64,000 bases of DNA. It comes from Ciona savignyi (Eukaryota; Chordata; Ascidiacea; Phlebobranchia; Cionidae). Below, piece after piece: positions 54,938 through 64,000 of this stretch. Numbering within the stretch: position 1 is the first letter of the stretch; every line of letters starts with the position of its first letter. A model generated the notes under the pieces. It saw only the letters and a list, made by a program, of their open reading frames with translations, did no database searches and had not been told where the DNA came from. The translations under genes and the position numbers were made by a program. Location: assembly GCA_000149265.1 (NCBI GenBank), contig CH003303.1:2026-66025 (forward strand). Direction: 5' to 3'.

Positions 54938-55711
54938 AAATAAGTTGATAATATGGACACACAGACTTCATATTTGGCCTACAAAACAAAATCTTTGGAA
55001 TAAAAACTCAATATATGATGTGTTCTCTGAACATACAATGTTAAATTCGCCATACTTTCTCAGCAAAAATGCCCACTGGTGCTATAATATACTGCTTAAG
55101 AGCTGAAAATGTTTCTATGTATAATTAATTATCTTTTTTTCTTAATTAGCTTTAATGCAATGCACTTTTTTGTTTTAATCATGCAATAGTGTTAAAATTT
55201 GTTTTAATTACATTTTTACAATGTATTTTTAAAAATACTTTTTTATCATGTTTGATCTACAACAAGATTTTTTTCAATCCAAATTTAAATTCTGGTATGT
55301 GTTTTCTGTAACAAATGTGCCTTATTAACCAACTAATTATGCTTACTGGTGCTATATAATAGTGCCAAAGAGCTAAAAAATGTTACTAAATATAATTTCT
55401 GTAACATATGTTTAACAAATGTGCCATACTTTCAAATCAATTGATGCCTACTGATGCTATGCAATACACCTTTTATGCCATTAATTATATTTTTTCTTAA
55501 TAAATTTTAATGCAATTCACATTTTTATACTGGTTAATTGATTACGCAGTGGTTGAAGCCGTGTTTTGTTGACATTACTACAATGCAGTATATATAATAC
55601 TTTTTTTTCTACAAAATACATGCAATAATTATGTACAATAATTCCGCTTACCTAACATGCTTCTTTGCAAACTAAAGCACTTAATTTTGTAATCACTCAG
55701 AGTTAAGCAGA
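54938..55711. other. AT-rich 3' flank with degenerate tandem copies
   Basis: No gene. At 55040-55530 a segment recurs about three times with heavy divergence: GCCATACTTTC, then TGCCCACTGGTGCTATA, then TTTAATGCAATGCAC. This looks like an old local duplication in the 3' UTR or intergenic space. Confidence 0.6.
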
Positions 55712-58657
55712 ATGGTTTCAACATTAGTAGCCATATTCCATGTATATGGATTCACTCAGTCGCTGGGTTCGTTGATATTGTACGAAAAGTATGTGAGCCC
55801 TACCAGACCTGAACGATTTGGTGGCCGATGGAGGTTTTTGACTTATATTAACATGGTGAGTTTATAACTTGTGTAATTCTGCAAGAATGACTAACCGTCT
55901 TGCTGAGTAACTGTTGTGACCATAGATCTGTTGGCAGGCATTTTAAAATATGATCAGATATTATTTTTAATAATTCAAAATATCAGAAACAAGGAAGTAT
56001 TTAGACAACCTAGGTGCCCACTTTTTATATATTAGGAAAGGATAGAATATTCATGTTTATCCCTGCGAATAGGAAACTAAGGGCGTCAACACACACAGGC
56101 AATCGTCAGGTTTCCTCCAGTGTGTTGTGTATGATACAAACATTCCTTAAAAAAAAATTTGGTCCGGCCCGTTGGTCTAACGGTTAAGTGCGTCGCCTTT
56201 CAATCGAAAGGTTTAAGGTGCGAAACTGGTCGCTAGCTAGTCGGTTGTGTCCTTGGGCAAGGCACTTTACGGACATTGCCTGAACCCAGCGGATTTATGG
56301 GTTCTACCAAATTGAAGGAACGTGTCTATCATATACAACACACTGCAATAGCTCCGGTAACCCGACGATGGGCGCGAGGTGATCTGACGATTGCCCGTGT
56401 GTTAACCCCCTTGGTTTTCCCATTCACGGGGATAAAGATGAATATCCTATCCTATCCTATCCTTAAATTTGGTAGAACCCATTAATCTACTGGTTTCAGG
56501 CAATGTCTTAACGTGCCTTGTACACACAACCAGATAGCTAGCAAACAGTTTCGAACCTGCAACCTTTCGGTCGGCGCTCTAAAACCAGACTAACGGATAT
56601 TCTTTCTATGCAAACAAAATACATGGTACAGCTCTTCTCTACTTTTATGACCCTTTTATCAACTTTTAAAAAGGAATGTTAACAGGATAATGCTTGCAAT
56701 TTTGTAGTAGTTTAATTACCAAGGATGTTTTTACTTCAGATTTACCAAGACAGAACTTTATCTTTTTAGGCACTTTATATTTGGTTTAATATTAGAATTT
56801 TCTGCAGAATTTCCAACTTGTGGTATTTACGCTGTGCATGCTGACAGACATGGCCTATCTGTTCAAGGCGAAATCACTTGGATTGAAATTGTTGAAAATA
56901 CGAGATTTTTGGTTTTCAACGATCGGGCTGCCTTTTTGCATTGTAAGTCAAGTTATACTACTTTAAATCTTTTGTTTTATTTTCCTAAGTATTTCTTTGC
57001 AGTTGGTTTTACAACCACATATTTTTTTCTAGTTAATTTTCACCACATTCTGGGGAATATTCTATGTTGATCGCGAGTTGGTTTATCCAGCGGCTTTAGA
57101 TGAAATCATTCCGGTTTGGATGAACCATGTCATGGTGGGTGAAATATACTTTAACCATGTGTGTGTGGGTGAAAATACTTTAACCACAGGGTGGTGGGTC
57201 AAAAATACTTTAACCATAGGTGTGTGGGTAAAAATACTTTAACCACAGGGTGGTGGGTAAAAAATACTTTAACTATGGGTGTGTGGGTGAAAATACTTTA
57301 ACCACACGATGATGGGTCAAAAATACTTTAACCATGGGTGTGTGGGTGAAAATACTTTAACCACAGGGTGGTGAGTCAAAATACTTTAACCATGGGGTGG
57401 TGGGTAATGGCCACAATATGGATGTCACAACTGCCAATTATTGCATAATTTATGTTTTAATGCCATAAATGGAAGAACAAAGGGGAATTGTCAGATTAAC
57501 TTTAGTACAACTTATTCCCAGTCGTATTATTGTGTGTTCTGGTACAAACACTGCCAACAACCCCACAGTTTTGCATGTTTGTTATCTTTTAACCATACAG
57601 ACCACTGTATTCAACATAGCATTAAATAATATTATCTGACCCATCATCGTTACAGCATTCGTTCATCTTAATAACAGTTTTAGAACTGCTCTTCACGAAG
57701 CACTGGTATCCCACCAGATGGGTTGGGATGTGTGTGAGCTCTGCTACTTCCCTTGCATACCTGGCCTGGTATGTTCACTCATTATCATCTATATTGTCCT
57801 GTAAATCTTACATTTGTGACATTATTTTTGTACTTTGGTTTTAAAAGGTGCGTATTTATAGGTTATTGCAGTGCAGTATTAAACTGACATCTTTTAGTTC
57901 AAACTTTCTGTCATTTGACAAGCCTTCTTTCTCTATATTTCTTTACTACAAGGCTTTTTCTTAATATTCCATTCAAGAAGGTTAAACAAAAAAACATTTA
58001 ATGGCCGTTGTTAGGTTAAGATATACCTGTTATATCTCCGTTATTGGGATAAAAAATTGGGATAGGGTTTTTATTATATGGGAAATCATCAGATTACATT
58101 GTGACCACTATATGATTGCAGTGTGTTACATTTTATTGGGACATTCTTTAGGTGTTAGTGCAACACATCATTACACTGGGTCACGATGTTGACAGCTAAG
58201 TACTTTGGCACAAGGACACAACTGGCTAGCCATGGACCAGTTTAGATCCTGCATCCATTTTTTTAAAGAATGATGTTCCCACCAAGCAATTCAGTTAAAC
58301 CAGTATTATAAATAATGTATTGTTTGTAGGATTCTTCACATCCACGCGGTAACGGGTGACTGGGTGTATCCGATATTAGAAGAACTACAGGGAGGAGCGT
58401 TTATTCTGTTCATCTTCGTCCTATTTCTGCTCCAGTCCGCCCTCTATGTCATTGGAGAGGTGCTTAACAGGGCGACAGGTGAGATTTGCTCAGTTTGTTT
58501 TATGGGGTTGCAGAAGAAATACAGGTGTTGTCAGTTATCACATTGTTGTGTGCCTTGTTAATATATAATAAGAAAAATTGAAAAATTGAATAATTTTAAC
58601 TCCTTATTCAATGCAGGAGAATATGAAGAAAAAGAAAAATCGAAAAAGAAGAAATAA
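55712..58657 (+). CDS. AIG1: AIG1/ADTRP-like membrane hydrolase, complete, six exons
   Basis: Exons 55712-55855, 56808-56942, 57033-57134, 57656-57768, 58330-58478, 58617-58657, giving 227 residues (human AIG1 238, ADTRP 230). AIG1 and ADTRP are multi-pass ER-type membrane threonine hydrolases that split fatty-acid esters of hydroxy fatty acids. The catalytic pair is present: Thr44 in RWRFLTYIN (human Thr43) and His128 in WMNHVMHSF (human His134). Other family blocks: FTLCMLTDMAYL, DRELVYPAALDEIIPVW, HAVTGDWVYPILE, YVIGEVLN. The C-terminus EKEKSKKKK carries lysines at -3 and -4, an ER-retrieval-like signal. All splice phases agree. An AG acceptor 11 nt before the ATG may be a trans-splice site. 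AIG1 versus ADTRP orthology cannot be decided here. Confidence 0.93.
56030..56610 (-). mobile_element. SINE (minus) interrupted by a second SINE (plus)
   Basis: Outer copy in reverse: left part 56030-56154 (ATTCATGTTTATCCCTGCGA, GGCAATCGTCAGGTTTCCTC, CCAGTGTGTTGTGTATGAT), right part from about 56474 (GGTTTCAGGCAATGTCTTAA, CAAACAGTTTCGAACCTGCA, ACCTTTCGGTCGGCGCTCT). The inner copy separates them. In the first AIG1-like intron. Confidence 0.85.
56164..56464 (+). mobile_element. full-length tRNA-derived SINE with 9-bp target duplication
   Basis: Starts CCGGCCCGTTGGTCTAACGG (box A) with CCTTTCAATCGAAAGG (anticodon-arm-like) and GGTGCGAAACT (box B-like), followed by a tRNA-unrelated body and a (TATCC)n tail. 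Flanked by AAATTTGGT at 56155-56163 and 56465-56473. The tRNA ancestor may be Glu-like (CTTTCAA loop), but this is uncertain. About 300 bp. The reference copy for the other remnants in this window. Confidence 0.9.
57135..57415. repeat. minisatellite beginning at an AIG1 splice donor
   Basis: Nine units of about 30 bp alternate between GTGTGGGTGAAAATACTTTA and GGTGGTGGGTCAAAAATACT types, each followed by ACC(A/C)... The array starts immediately at the donor CATG|GTGGGT of exon 57033-57134. Confidence 0.9.
58070..58285 (-). mobile_element. SINE remnant, minus orientation
   Basis: Reverse SINE landmarks GGGAAATCATCAGATTACAT, ATTGCAGTGTGTTACATT, AAGGACACAACTGGCTAGCC. Within the fourth AIG1-like intron, just before exon 58330. 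Confidence 0.65.
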
Positions 58658-59295
58658 TTATTTATTCTGTGATTTTAGAATTTTCCTTTTAATTTATTGC
58701 TAACTTGTTAGAGGTTATAGTGACATTATAAACAAATCAAACCTGCCTCCTTGTGTCCTGTTTCAATCGCTGCTGTTCGTACATGATTCTTTTGCGCAGT
58801 ATAACAATCCTTATTCGAAATATTAGAATGAAATATACAGAGTTTGGGTTTCGGTTTGTACAGCATTTAATAGACAGGGTTGCACCACATATAAGCGGTG
58901 TGGGAAATGTGCGTTAAAAGGTTTGCACAAGGACCACTGTGTAGCCCAGTGGTTCTCAATATTTTGGACCTCGTGGCGTATGCAAGACCAATTACGAACG
59001 CGAACGGGCGCACCTTGCATGGGAGTTCCAAACAATATGCTAACTACTCAAAACGTTACAATGGAAAAGAACGAACTAGACACAACCATTTAGTAGTTTA
59101 TGTTCGATGCACCTTGTGTTGTACACGGAGGCATTATTGGAAAAACGGATACTTTTTGTTTTTCTAATTATTTTTGTATTGTTATTCTGTTTTCGTCAAA
59201 TGTTTTGACATGTGAGTCTTTACCGTACGAAATTATCTACCAGTTATCCGAAAATTAAATATAGTTAACATGACCTAGATATGTCGAAACCTTAA

Positions 59296-59841
59296 GTAAG
59301 CCTGTTTACATGGGCAAATTTTGCGAGTTAACTCGCATCGCTAACCCGGTTAAATTTGACGCACGCATTGCGTCATAACGGTTCAGTGGTTATGCGCGTT
59401 TCCAATCGGGTTTTCTTAACTCGCTCGTGCATGGTAGGTTAACTCGCACTCGTCATTCATTTGGATACAAGCATGTGCAGGTAGGTGGTTTAATGTTTCG
59501 TTTCAAGTTATGCTTGTTGGATGACTGAAGTGAAATTACTGTTACCATAACTATTATTATTTTTTTTATACTTTATGTAGTTTGTTAAACGTAGGAATAT
59601 TTATAGCCTAACCTATATAAAATTTCCTTCATTTGTATAAACGAAATAACTGTAAACTTGTTCGTGCAACATTTTATTGAAATTGTACAAAATTAGAAGA
59701 TAAATTAACAAACAACAACTAAATGCGGGCTACATAAACGCTCCATGTAAATTGAACTGCTTAGCGCGTAAAGAGGGGAATACCCAAGATGCGAACCAAA
59801 GCGAGTTAACTCGCATCGCATACCCGATCATGTAAATGGGC
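59296..59841. mobile_element. TIR MITE, possibly piggyBac-like, with subterminal palindromes
   Basis: Left end GTAAGCCTGTTTACATGGG; right end inverted reads GCCCATTTACATGATCGGG. TTAA occurs next to both ends (59292-59295 and 59842-59845). The 14-bp palindrome GCGAGTTAACTCGC lies just inside each end. Interior non-coding. Superfamily uncertain. Confidence 0.65.
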
Positions 59842-60425
59842 TTAATGTAGGCCTAGGTCTTAAGTAAATATACTTATATTCCCTGTGTATAAAACAGCTA
59901 AAATTTAAAACCAGCATAAATCATTTTTTTAATGGGAACAAATTTTAATGGGAATAAAATAGATTTGGATACCCCGTACCTACCATATACCATTTAAGGG
60001 AAACCCCTCAACATTCAAGCACACTTAAACCAGTAATAAGTTTGTTTTAACGCCCCAGAAATAAAATGAACTAATGAGTTTGACCTTATGAATGTGTTAG
60101 AATATATGTATTTAATATGCAGTGCCAAATTTTGGGTGAATCACGAAGGGAAAAATTTCCGTCAGGATCAAAAAAAAGGCTGTAGATAGGTTGTAGCTGA
60201 TTAATAGATTTTTGTGCGGTCGGATTTGACAAATGGTAGCCTCTTAATCATTTAAATGTAACAATGGTGGTAATTTCCTGATGCTTGTGCAGCCCATTTT
60301 GTAAGGCCAGTTTGTATTGAACAGAAAAAGAGAATTAATTGACTCACAGCAATTCAGCTTCGATAACCCGTCGATAGACACGAGATAATGACGAGTAATG
60401 ACTGTGTTGGAAGGTGTGTTTAGAT

Positions 60426-60729
60426 CAGGGATGTCCAACCTGCGGCCCGCCTGAGATTTTTGTGCGGCCCTCTAGTCATTTTCACTCCAAGTAGTATTTT
60501 GCACTTCGAATCTTAGCCTAATTAACATGTATCAGTCAGCTTTTAGCGGCGCAGTAATAGTAGGCTGTAAGTATGGGAGCAACATGAATAAAGGATTATA
60601 TATAGCTATAATGGTTTTTAATTGCTTCTTTATGTACCAATTTTTCTTGAAATTTAATAGGTTCTGCGGCCAATTGAATTATTTCAAGTGACAATGCGGG
60701 CCACTACAATAAACGGTTGGACATCCCTG
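60426..60729. mobile_element. hAT-like MITE, copy 2
   Basis: CAGGGATGTCCAACCTGCGG at the left and its inverse CGGTTGGACATCCCTG at the right (about 15 bp TIR). About 304 bp, and close to the copy at 22860-23138 over its whole length apart from an extra stretch near 60612. Flanking 8-mers GTTTAGAT/GTTTATAC are imperfect. Confidence 0.8.
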
Positions 60730-61344
60730 GTTTATACGAACTTATTTTCTAACGCGTAAGTTGCCTTTACAATAATCATTGTTACCTTCGCGGGTAACAA
60801 GAGGGTGGAGTAAAGGGTTTATAGTTTGAAAATAATCGTAGAATCAAAAACAGTTTATGTCATCTAGTTATAGTTGATGGTAAGGGTTGATACGGTGATA
60901 ATAGTTGTTACGATAATACGGTTTTCTGTTGTAAATAAAATAAATTAGTCGACTAGTCAGTGTAAATCATATCGAGTCCGTGTAAATCATAAGTTGAGCT
61001 TCTATCGGTATGGAAAATGCGGTATTAGAATAAAAATCGTACACTGCAGGTGATACAGTAACCAATTTAGAAAGAAAGAAATCCATGCCCTGCGGTCTTA
61101 TCTGGGCGGTTTCAACACAATTGCCTATTATTACGTACAACGATTATAACGCAAATTATTATGGTTTAATATAGACATCATGTAAACAAATTGAATAAAT
61201 ATTGGGTAAAGATATCTTACGACTTTTTTTTCATAGTGATCCAACAGACACATTTAATCAACTTAATCCTTAATTCTGAAATGTACTGTGTTACCCGGTA
61301 TACTTTTAAAAAATCTTGAGTGAAAAAATGATTGTATGTCTGTT

Positions 61345-61550
61345 ATAAAAGGCCTTGGTCAAGGCACTTTATGGACATCTTTAAAACTAATGGATTAATG
61401 TGTTCAACCAATTTTTAAGAAAGTCAATTATATACAACGTACTGCTTTAAGTAACCTGGCGATAGGCGCAATGTTATCTGTCGGTTTTAGTGTGATCACT
61501 CACCCCTTTGCCTTTTCCCCGAGCATAATAAAATGAACATCCTATACATA
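61345..61550 (+). mobile_element. SINE fragment, plus orientation, head missing
   Basis: Body only: CTTGGTCAAGGCACTTTATG, then AAGTAACCTGGCGATAGGCG and CCCCGAGCATAATAAAATGA. The tRNA-like head is absent, and the copy is strongly diverged. Confidence 0.7.
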
Positions 61551-62660
61551 TACAACCAGACGGAACATTGTTACATAGGAAAAAAATATCTGTTTAACTG
61601 CACATAAATAAAAAAAAGTTGTATTGGATAACTCAGTGAACCATTAGTTTATGCTTGTAAAAAGGCACAGTGTACAAAATATAACAATTGTGGGTATGAA
61701 CCGTACTTCAGAGTGCATTCAATATGTTTATACAAATGGTTGTGGTTTTGTAGTTTTTCCACTCTTTAGTTTTGTATAATGTTTTTGTAATTTTTGGTAT
61801 TATCATTATATGCTGCAACACGTGAGGCAATAGCTATGCTAAACAATAACTTTTCAATTTTGGCGTGTTTTAACTACTGTCGTTTAGTTTTCTTTATTAT
61901 CGATTGGAGAAAATGATACAAAATAAATTTAACCACTAAAACTATCAAATTAAAACAAAATTTTAGTTTGCATTGTAAGATAGAGATTTAATTTGACACC
62001 CGCGAAAGAACAAATGTTCTTTAAAGCAAACAAATTAATGATTAACCGTATTGGTCACAGTGCAAATTTTAACTTAAGAATAGTTTCGCGGTTGTGCTAC
62101 AAGAACAAATAATTCTTAACATTCTAGGACCATAGTTAAGTTTTTAAAACAAGTGAAGTCTAAGTTCTCGTGCAATAAAATGCATTTTTTGTTTTTATAA
62201 TGCGGTTATCAGCAAATACGGTATGTGCTTACGTATTGCAAGACGTTTCTTGTTTATTATTTGGTCTTATTTCTAGTAGTGAGACGACGAGCGAAAACGT
62301 ATATAGCGCATTACTGTTCGTAGGCTTACAGGTTTACATCAATTTAAATGTAAACAAGGTTTTATACAGTTTGTGTGTCGAGTTGTAGTTAATCTGCGCT
62401 AGTTGCCAGTTTTAGGAAAACTAACTAATTTTGTAATAAACTATGTTTTTACCAAACTGTTTTAAGGTTGATACTCTCTGAAAACGCATTGCAGACGTAC
62501 AATAATAATGTATGCAAAAAGAAAAGAAGGATATAGTGAAGTTAAACGATAAATATAATAAATTTACCCGTATAAGCACTGATCTTAATGCCTTGACCTT
62601 ATGTTTGGTAACTGCAGATTCTTAGTAATATTCCAAAACTGTATTGAGTAAAATAGCAAC

Positions 62661-63542
62661 ATGAAAGTAATTGTAGCCGGGTTTTCCAAAACCGGCACAA
62701 AGTCCATGACAAGTGCACTTCGCGAACTTGGCTTCACAGTTTACGACTTCCCGGAACACTTCAGCGAACATCAACAGGAATGGAAAGAGATTTTACAATC
62801 GGGAAATAACCCAGACATCTTCCGGGAAATGTACAAAGACGTCGACGCAGTAGTTGATGCTCCTGCTTTTGCGTATTGGAAGGAAATTCATGACGTGTTC
62901 CCGGATGCGAAGGTTTGTTCACCTGCTGTGGTATATACCTACTCGATGCAGTTGCGCCACCACTAAGTACCTCATCTGTATACCATAAATTGTCTGCTAA
63001 AATTTCGTCGCGCTGCTCTCTAAGCTATATTTATCTTTCCGGAAAAAGTAATCCTATATAAGAGCAATGTTCGCAAAGTTCCTTGTCCAACGAGACATGC
63101 TTTTTAGCAAATAACGCTTATTTGGTATATAAAATGGAACAATGGTTGTGTTGAGTCGTCTTCCAGTATAAGCAGATCGATTTAGGGTAAAGGTGGAAAT
63201 TGTTTATGAACATATTTTACCACAGATCATTCTCACTACATGCGAGGAGTCGCGTTGGTTTGAAAAGTGGCAACGACAATTCGCAAAAGCCGCGACCAAT
63301 AGTGTCTACCGCGTGCTTACTGTTCTCTCCCCAACCGCGTACCAATTCAATGTTCATACTACTCGCACAGGTTGGCTACTTCACTCGTAATGTATGAACT
63401 AAGCACATCTATAATACTTCTTACAGTAAAGTCGGTATACGGGATACATAAACCATGGAGGCCGATAGGTTTCAACGATTATACGTTGAACAAGATGATG
63501 TCAACAAGAATATTCAGAGCACACAATGCTGATGTTATACAG
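62661..63542 (+). CDS. sulfotransferase (Sulfotransfer_4-like), first three exons; continues past window
   Basis: Exons 62661-62912, 63226-63370, 63427-63542, phases 0, 1 and 0. Enzymes of this fold transfer sulfate from PAPS. The start MKVIVAGFSKTGTKSM holds the PAPS 5'-phosphosulfate loop (GFSKTGTKS, residues 7-15). Then follow DAVVDAPAFAYWKEIHDVFP, DAK, and in the next exon IILTTCEESRWFEKWQRQF, the position of the family's ILTVRDPexWY strand. Exon 3 has YGIHKPWRPIGFNDYTLNKM and ends VIQ|GTAACG. No signal peptide, so probably cytosolic. Substrate unknown. The C-terminal part lies beyond 64000. Confidence 0.85.
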
Positions 63543-64000
63543 GTAACGGGTCACGTTTGGAAATAAGACAACCTGTTTTTGTCCTCTTTTTGTTGCGCTT
63601 TATGCTCTAGATTTGATCTGTCGACGAGAAGTTCCAATTCAGATAAGACTTGGTGAATGTATATCCGATAACCATTGTTGTTAAAAATATATGTTACCAT
63701 TGTTGTTAAAAATATATGATATATGTTAAAAATATACCCTTAAAAATATATCCTGAGGGAAATACCCTAAAAATTAAGATTTTTCCCTGATTCATAATTG
63801 TGACAGACACGCTATGTCGTACCGACATCTCCCACAAGGAGTTATCAAATTGACTGAATCAACAAATATTGTTAGTTAAAATTTCTAATAAAAAATAAGC
63901 GGCTGGAAACTTTCTTCGACTGTATTTGCTTGGAAGAAACTCGAGCATTTTTCCTAGATCAGCTTATACCCTTTGCATAATCCAAGTGATTATTGTTTAA
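63543..64000. other. sulfotransferase intron, holds a reverse copy of the 340-bp repeat
   Basis: 63727-63845 is an inverted match to 50430-50530: GGGAAATACCCTAAAAATTA and GTGACAGACACGCTATGTCG. ATATATGTTAAAAATATA-type short repeats precede it at 63685-63740. No exon seen before the window ends. Confidence 0.75.

Larger units (their letters stand above)
58658..62660. other. 4-kb intergenic region with transposon remnants
   Basis: No gene recognised. Contains a possible hAT remnant with CAGTGGTTCTCAATATTTTG at 58951, a TIR element at 59296-59841, a hAT-like MITE at 60426-60729 and a SINE fragment at 61345-61550. The rest is AT-rich unique sequence, some presumably promoter of the sulfotransferase gene. 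Confidence 0.65.

Noticed and set aside
56164-56235. A functional tRNA gene
   Set aside because: Box A and box B are present, but the cloverleaf is diverged and the sequence continues into the SINE body with a target duplication.
1-64000. A new defence or biosynthetic gene system
   Set aside because: Host genes are scattered, well-known animal families with unrelated roles, and I see no unexplained gene cluster. The unusual content is repeat and splice-site structure.

Overview
The window looks like a piece of an invertebrate chordate genome, most likely a Ciona-type tunicate. It is AT-rich, its host genes have short exons with GT-AG introns, and their products are animal-specific (RIM, MTBP, TMEM45, AIG1/ADTRP). 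The tunicate assignment is an inference from gene content, gene compactness, abundant tRNA-derived SINEs and LINE types; no species is proven. Layout: (1) 1-29754, + strand: almost all of one gene, a RIM (regulating synaptic membrane exocytosis) active-zone scaffold. I could phase 27 coding exons, covering the FYVE-like zinc finger, a long disordered linker, PDZ, C2A, a second linker and C2B. The Rab3-binding helix lies upstream of the window. One PDZ exon is hidden by a 100-N assembly gap at 11975-12074. The introns carry several minisatellites. One of them, 39-bp units at about 24660-26041, supplies the splice acceptor of the next exon. The 9.5-kb intron before C2A holds a LINE nested in a LINE. 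(2) 29755-32932: RIM 3' flank with two related TIR elements and a minisatellite. (3) 32933-37374: a Ty3/gypsy-type LTR element with identical 178-bp LTRs and a 5-bp target duplication. (4) 37588-42243, + strand: a TMEM45-like gene with two tandem alternative first exons and one apparently missing internal exon. (5) 43853 to about 49400, - strand: a near full-length but decayed LINE of the same family as the first RIM-intron LINE. It is followed by a 340-bp-period repeat split by a 677-bp solo LTR (49528-50204). (6) 51729-54937, + strand: an intronless MTBP gene, then a rhodanese-domain gene. (7) 55712-58657, + strand: a complete six-exon AIG1/ADTRP-like gene. (8) 58658-62660: intergenic, with several TIR elements and SINE remnants. 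(9) 62661 to the window end, + strand: the first three exons of a Sulfotransfer_4-type sulfotransferase. The host genes have unrelated roles: RIM in synaptic vesicle release, MTBP in replication origin firing, AIG1-like in lipid ester hydrolysis, the rhodanese in sulfur transfer. I see no pathway linking them. The most striking structure is the relation between minisatellites and splice sites, and the layers of nested retroelements: LINE in LINE, SINE in SINE, and LTR in tandem repeat.
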